Of a stretch of 57,994 nucleotides of DNA, positions 56,029 to 57,994 are shown in pieces. Source of the DNA: JBAXXL01 sp037127915. Its GTDB lineage: Bacteria > Bacteroidota > Ignavibacteria > Kapaibacteriales > UBA2268. Made by a program: the position numbers and the translations under genes. The notes beneath the pieces are model-generated. The model was not told the DNA's origin. It worked only from the letters and a program-made list of their open reading frames with translations, and did no database searches. The stretch lies in assembly GCA_037127915.1 (NCBI GenBank), contig JBAXXL010000025.1:1-57994 (forward strand). The letters are read 5' to 3'. Each line of letters opens with the position of its first letter. Position 1 is the first letter of the stretch.

Positions 56029-57912
56029 ATGGAAAAACGAGAAATTAAATTTTGTTTGGTCTTCCGCGATATGTGGCAATCTGCCGGAAAATACGTTCCG
56101 CGCGCTGACCAATTACGTAAAATCGCCCCTGAAATAATCCGTATGGGTTGTTTTTCGAGAGTAGAAACAAACGGTGGTGGTTTTGAACAAATATGTTTAT
56201 TATTTGGCGAAAACCCAAATGATTCAGTTAGAGAGTGGACTAAACCATTCAGAGCGGCAGGAATTCAAACCCAAATGCTCGACCGCGGATTAAACGGTCT
56301 TCGTCTCAGCCCGGTACCTGCTGATGTTCGCAAACTAATGTTTAAAGTAAAAAAAAGCCAGGGTACTGATATTGCCCGTATTTTTTGCGGATTGAATGAT
56401 ATCCGTAATATAAAAGATTCAATTATCTACGCCAAATCTGCCGGAATGATAGCGCAAGCGGCTCTTTCAATTACAGTCTCCCCTATTAATACAGTGGATT
56501 ACTACGTTACATTAGCAAATGAATGTGTTCAATTTGGTGCCGATGAAATTGCTTTAAAAGATATGTCCGGTATCGGCCGCCCTACAACTATTGGCAAAAT
56601 AATTAAAGGAATTAAAGATTTACACCCTAATGTGCCGATTCAATATCATAATCACGCCGGTCCCGGTTTTGCTTCTGCCTCTATTTTGGAAGCGGCGCGC
56701 GCTGGTGCGGACTTTATCGATGTTGGAATGGAACCGCTTTCCTGGGGTTCGGGTCACGTTGATTTACTCACCGTTCAGGCAATGCTGAAAGACGATGGAT
56801 TTAAAGTATCAGAAATAAATATGGATGCTTATATGGCTGTCCGTACAATGTGTATGCAGTTTATGGATGATTTCTTAGGATTCTTCATTAACCAAAGAAG
56901 CAGACAAATGAGTGCACTATTGATAGAACCTGGTTTGCCGGGCGGTATGATGGGTAGTCTGATGGATGACTTTGAGCAAAATTTGAATGGTATTAATAAA
57001 TGGCTGGAAAAGAAAGGCAAAGCAAAAATTACCGAAGACGACCTGATGATAAAACTTTTCGACGAAGTGAAATATATTTGGCCCAAGTTAGGTTATCCTC
57101 CTCTTGTTACTCCATTCAGCCAATATGTAAAAAATCTTGCTATTATGAACGTTATTCTTTTGATTAAAGAGCAACCGCGCTGGACAATGATTTTCGAAAA
57201 CATTTGGGATATGATTGGCGGTAAAACAGGTAAATTACCAGGTCCATTAGCTCCTGAAATTATCGAATTGGCAAGAGCAAACAATAGAGAATTCTATACC
57301 GGTAATCCACAGGATTTGTACCCCGATATGCTGGAAGTGTTCAAAAAAGAAATGATTGAGAACGATTGGGATTTGGGACGCGACGATGAAGAATTGTTCG
57401 AATTAGCTATGCACCCTGAGCAATTCAGAGCGTATAAATCGGGTAAAGCGAAGAAAGCATTTATAGCTGAGTTAGAAGCTAAGAAGAAAGAATCGTGTTC
57501 GGCGAAATCGGCTAAGTTGGAAAGCATTATTGAGCAAAAAATACCGGCGAATTTCAAACCTACCAGTATGAAAATTGATATTAATGGTGAACTTTTTGCC
57601 GTAAAGGTAATGTATGATGAAAATCAGGGAGAATTTGCAGGTTCTTCCAGACCGGACGCTGAAACAGCGGCGAAATATTTACCAATAACATCGCCTTTGG
57701 AAGGTAAGTTCTTCTTGAAAAAGGATTCATCGGAATTAGGTTTGAAAGTCGGCGATTATCTTGCGGTTGGTGATTTTGTGGGCTATATTGAATCGATGAA
57801 GACATTCAACGCAATTTACTCTAATCACGCGGGAATAGTTGCCGAAATATGCTACAAAAGCGGCGACAGTGTTCAGGAGAATGCGATTATAGTTAAATTA
57901 CTGCCAAGATAA
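56029..57912 (+). CDS. oadA: Biotin-dependent carboxyltransferase (pyruvate carboxylase B / OadA-like), divergent
   Basis: A 627-residue protein with an N-terminal HMGL-like TIM-barrel carboxyltransferase, a conserved carboxylase domain (about 300-480) and a C-terminal biotinyl domain with the attachment site ESMKTFNA (Lys591). It would carry CO2 on biotin between a biotin carboxylase (not in the window) and pyruvate or oxaloacetate. LKDMSG matches the carbamylated-lysine motif. The active site deviates: FRDMWQSAG replaces LRDAHQSL, and the metal motif reads IQYHNHAGPG in place of HTHDTSG. A 17-bp gap separates it from a small upstream ORF. Confidence 0.85.
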   Translation: MEKREIKFCLVFRDMWQSAGKYVPRADQLRKIAPEIIRMGCFSRVETNGGGFEQICLLFGENPNDSVREWTKPFRAAGIQTQMLDRGLNGLRLSPVPADVRKLMFKVKKSQGTDIARIFCGLNDIRNIKDSIIYAKSAGMIAQAALSITVSPINTVDYYVTLANECVQFGADEIALKDMSGIGRPTTIGKIIKGIKDLHPNVPIQYHNHAGPGFASASILEAARAGADFIDVGMEPLSWGSGHVDLLTVQAMLKDDGFKVSEINMDAYMAVRTMCMQFMDDFLGFFINQRSRQMSALLIEPGLPGGMMGSLMDDFEQNLNGINKWLEKKGKAKITEDDLMIKLFDEVKYIWPKLGYPPLVTPFSQYVKNLAIMNVILLIKEQPRWTMIFENIWDMIGGKTGKLPGPLAPEIIELARANNREFYTGNPQDLYPDMLEVFKKEMIENDWDLGRDDEELFELAMHPEQFRAYKSGKAKKAFIAELEAKKKESCSAKSAKLESIIEQKIPANFKPTSMKIDINGELFAVKVMYDENQGEFAGSSRPDAETAAKYLPITSPLEGKFFLKKDSSELGLKVGDYLAVGDFVGYIESMKTFNAIYSNHAGIVAEICYKSGDSVQENAIIVKLLPR

Positions 57913-57939
57913 TATCTTTTTAGACTACGTTTTTTTAAG

Positions 57940-57970
57940 AAAAAAAGGGATAGACCCAAAATCTATCCCT
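57940..57970 (-). terminator. Intrinsic terminator, best on the minus strand
   Basis: AGGGATAGA, a 7-base loop and TCTATCCCT make a perfect 9-bp stem. The flanking A-run on the left gives a U-run on the minus-strand transcript, so it probably ends transcription from a gene to the right of the window, though it may also act weakly for the carboxyltransferase. Confidence 0.75.
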
Positions 57971-57994
57971 AATTTATATTACTCTATTACTAAT

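Overview
The window is AT-rich bacterial DNA, almost certainly from the Bacteroidota/Chlorobiota (FCB) group; an Ignavibacteria- or Kapabacteria-like relative is my best guess. The evidence is five secreted proteins ending in type IX secretion (T9SS) C-terminal sorting domains, several TAnnTTTG-type -7 promoter elements (some with a TTTG-like -33), lipoproteins with plain LxxC lipoboxes, and AT-rich leaders lacking strong Shine-Dalgarno sequences. The exact taxon is inference. I saw no rRNA, tRNA or CRISPR array.

Layout. 1-990: a REP-associated tyrosine transposase (RAYT) flanked by two oppositely oriented arrays of a 17-bp palindrome with a 53-bp period. 962-2828: small minus-strand genes (DUF4395, DUF1697, a RusA-like protein). 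3096-6649: an OmpA/von Willebrand lipoprotein and a GAF-PP2C phosphatase. 6748-8253: nnr metabolite-repair enzyme. 8254-13542: an unusual island with a duplicated gene pair (A1-B1-A2-remnant of B2), palindromes and MITE-like elements. 13543-17989: housekeeping genes nadD, ppa, nuoB, nuoA, adk and dapD, with a hicAB toxin-antitoxin pair overlapping the dapD start. 18121-22889: three T9SS cargo proteins. 23192-29311: TPR signalling proteins (PP2C phosphatase, histidine kinase), a SLOG-like protein and a secreted cyclophilin. 29494-39163: an RNB ribonuclease with three C-terminal double-stranded-RNA-binding-like domains, a polysaccharide deacetylase, an EamA transporter, two glycosyltransferases, a dipeptidase, a response regulator and dapB. 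39343-49895: a giant metalloprotease/TolB-propeller/barrel protein, ogt, a binding-protein/TPR cluster and a large T9SS propeller. 50350-52614: nfnBA, an electron-bifurcating transhydrogenase. 52883-53480: a vapBC pair with a frameshifted toxin. 53644-57912: an M1 metallopeptidase with a T9SS tail and a divergent biotin-dependent carboxyltransferase.

Themes. The genes are a mix of core metabolism (NAD repair and synthesis, lysine/DAP pathway, Complex I entry subunits, redox balancing by Nfn) and cell-envelope or surface functions. The intergenic DNA is rich in several families of short palindromes and MITE-like elements; in two places such palindromes have become protein-coding sequence. The strongest candidate for something undescribed is the RNB nuclease with a triple dsRBD tail at 29494-31659. 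The RAYT/REP locus and the decayed A-B tandem duplication come next.
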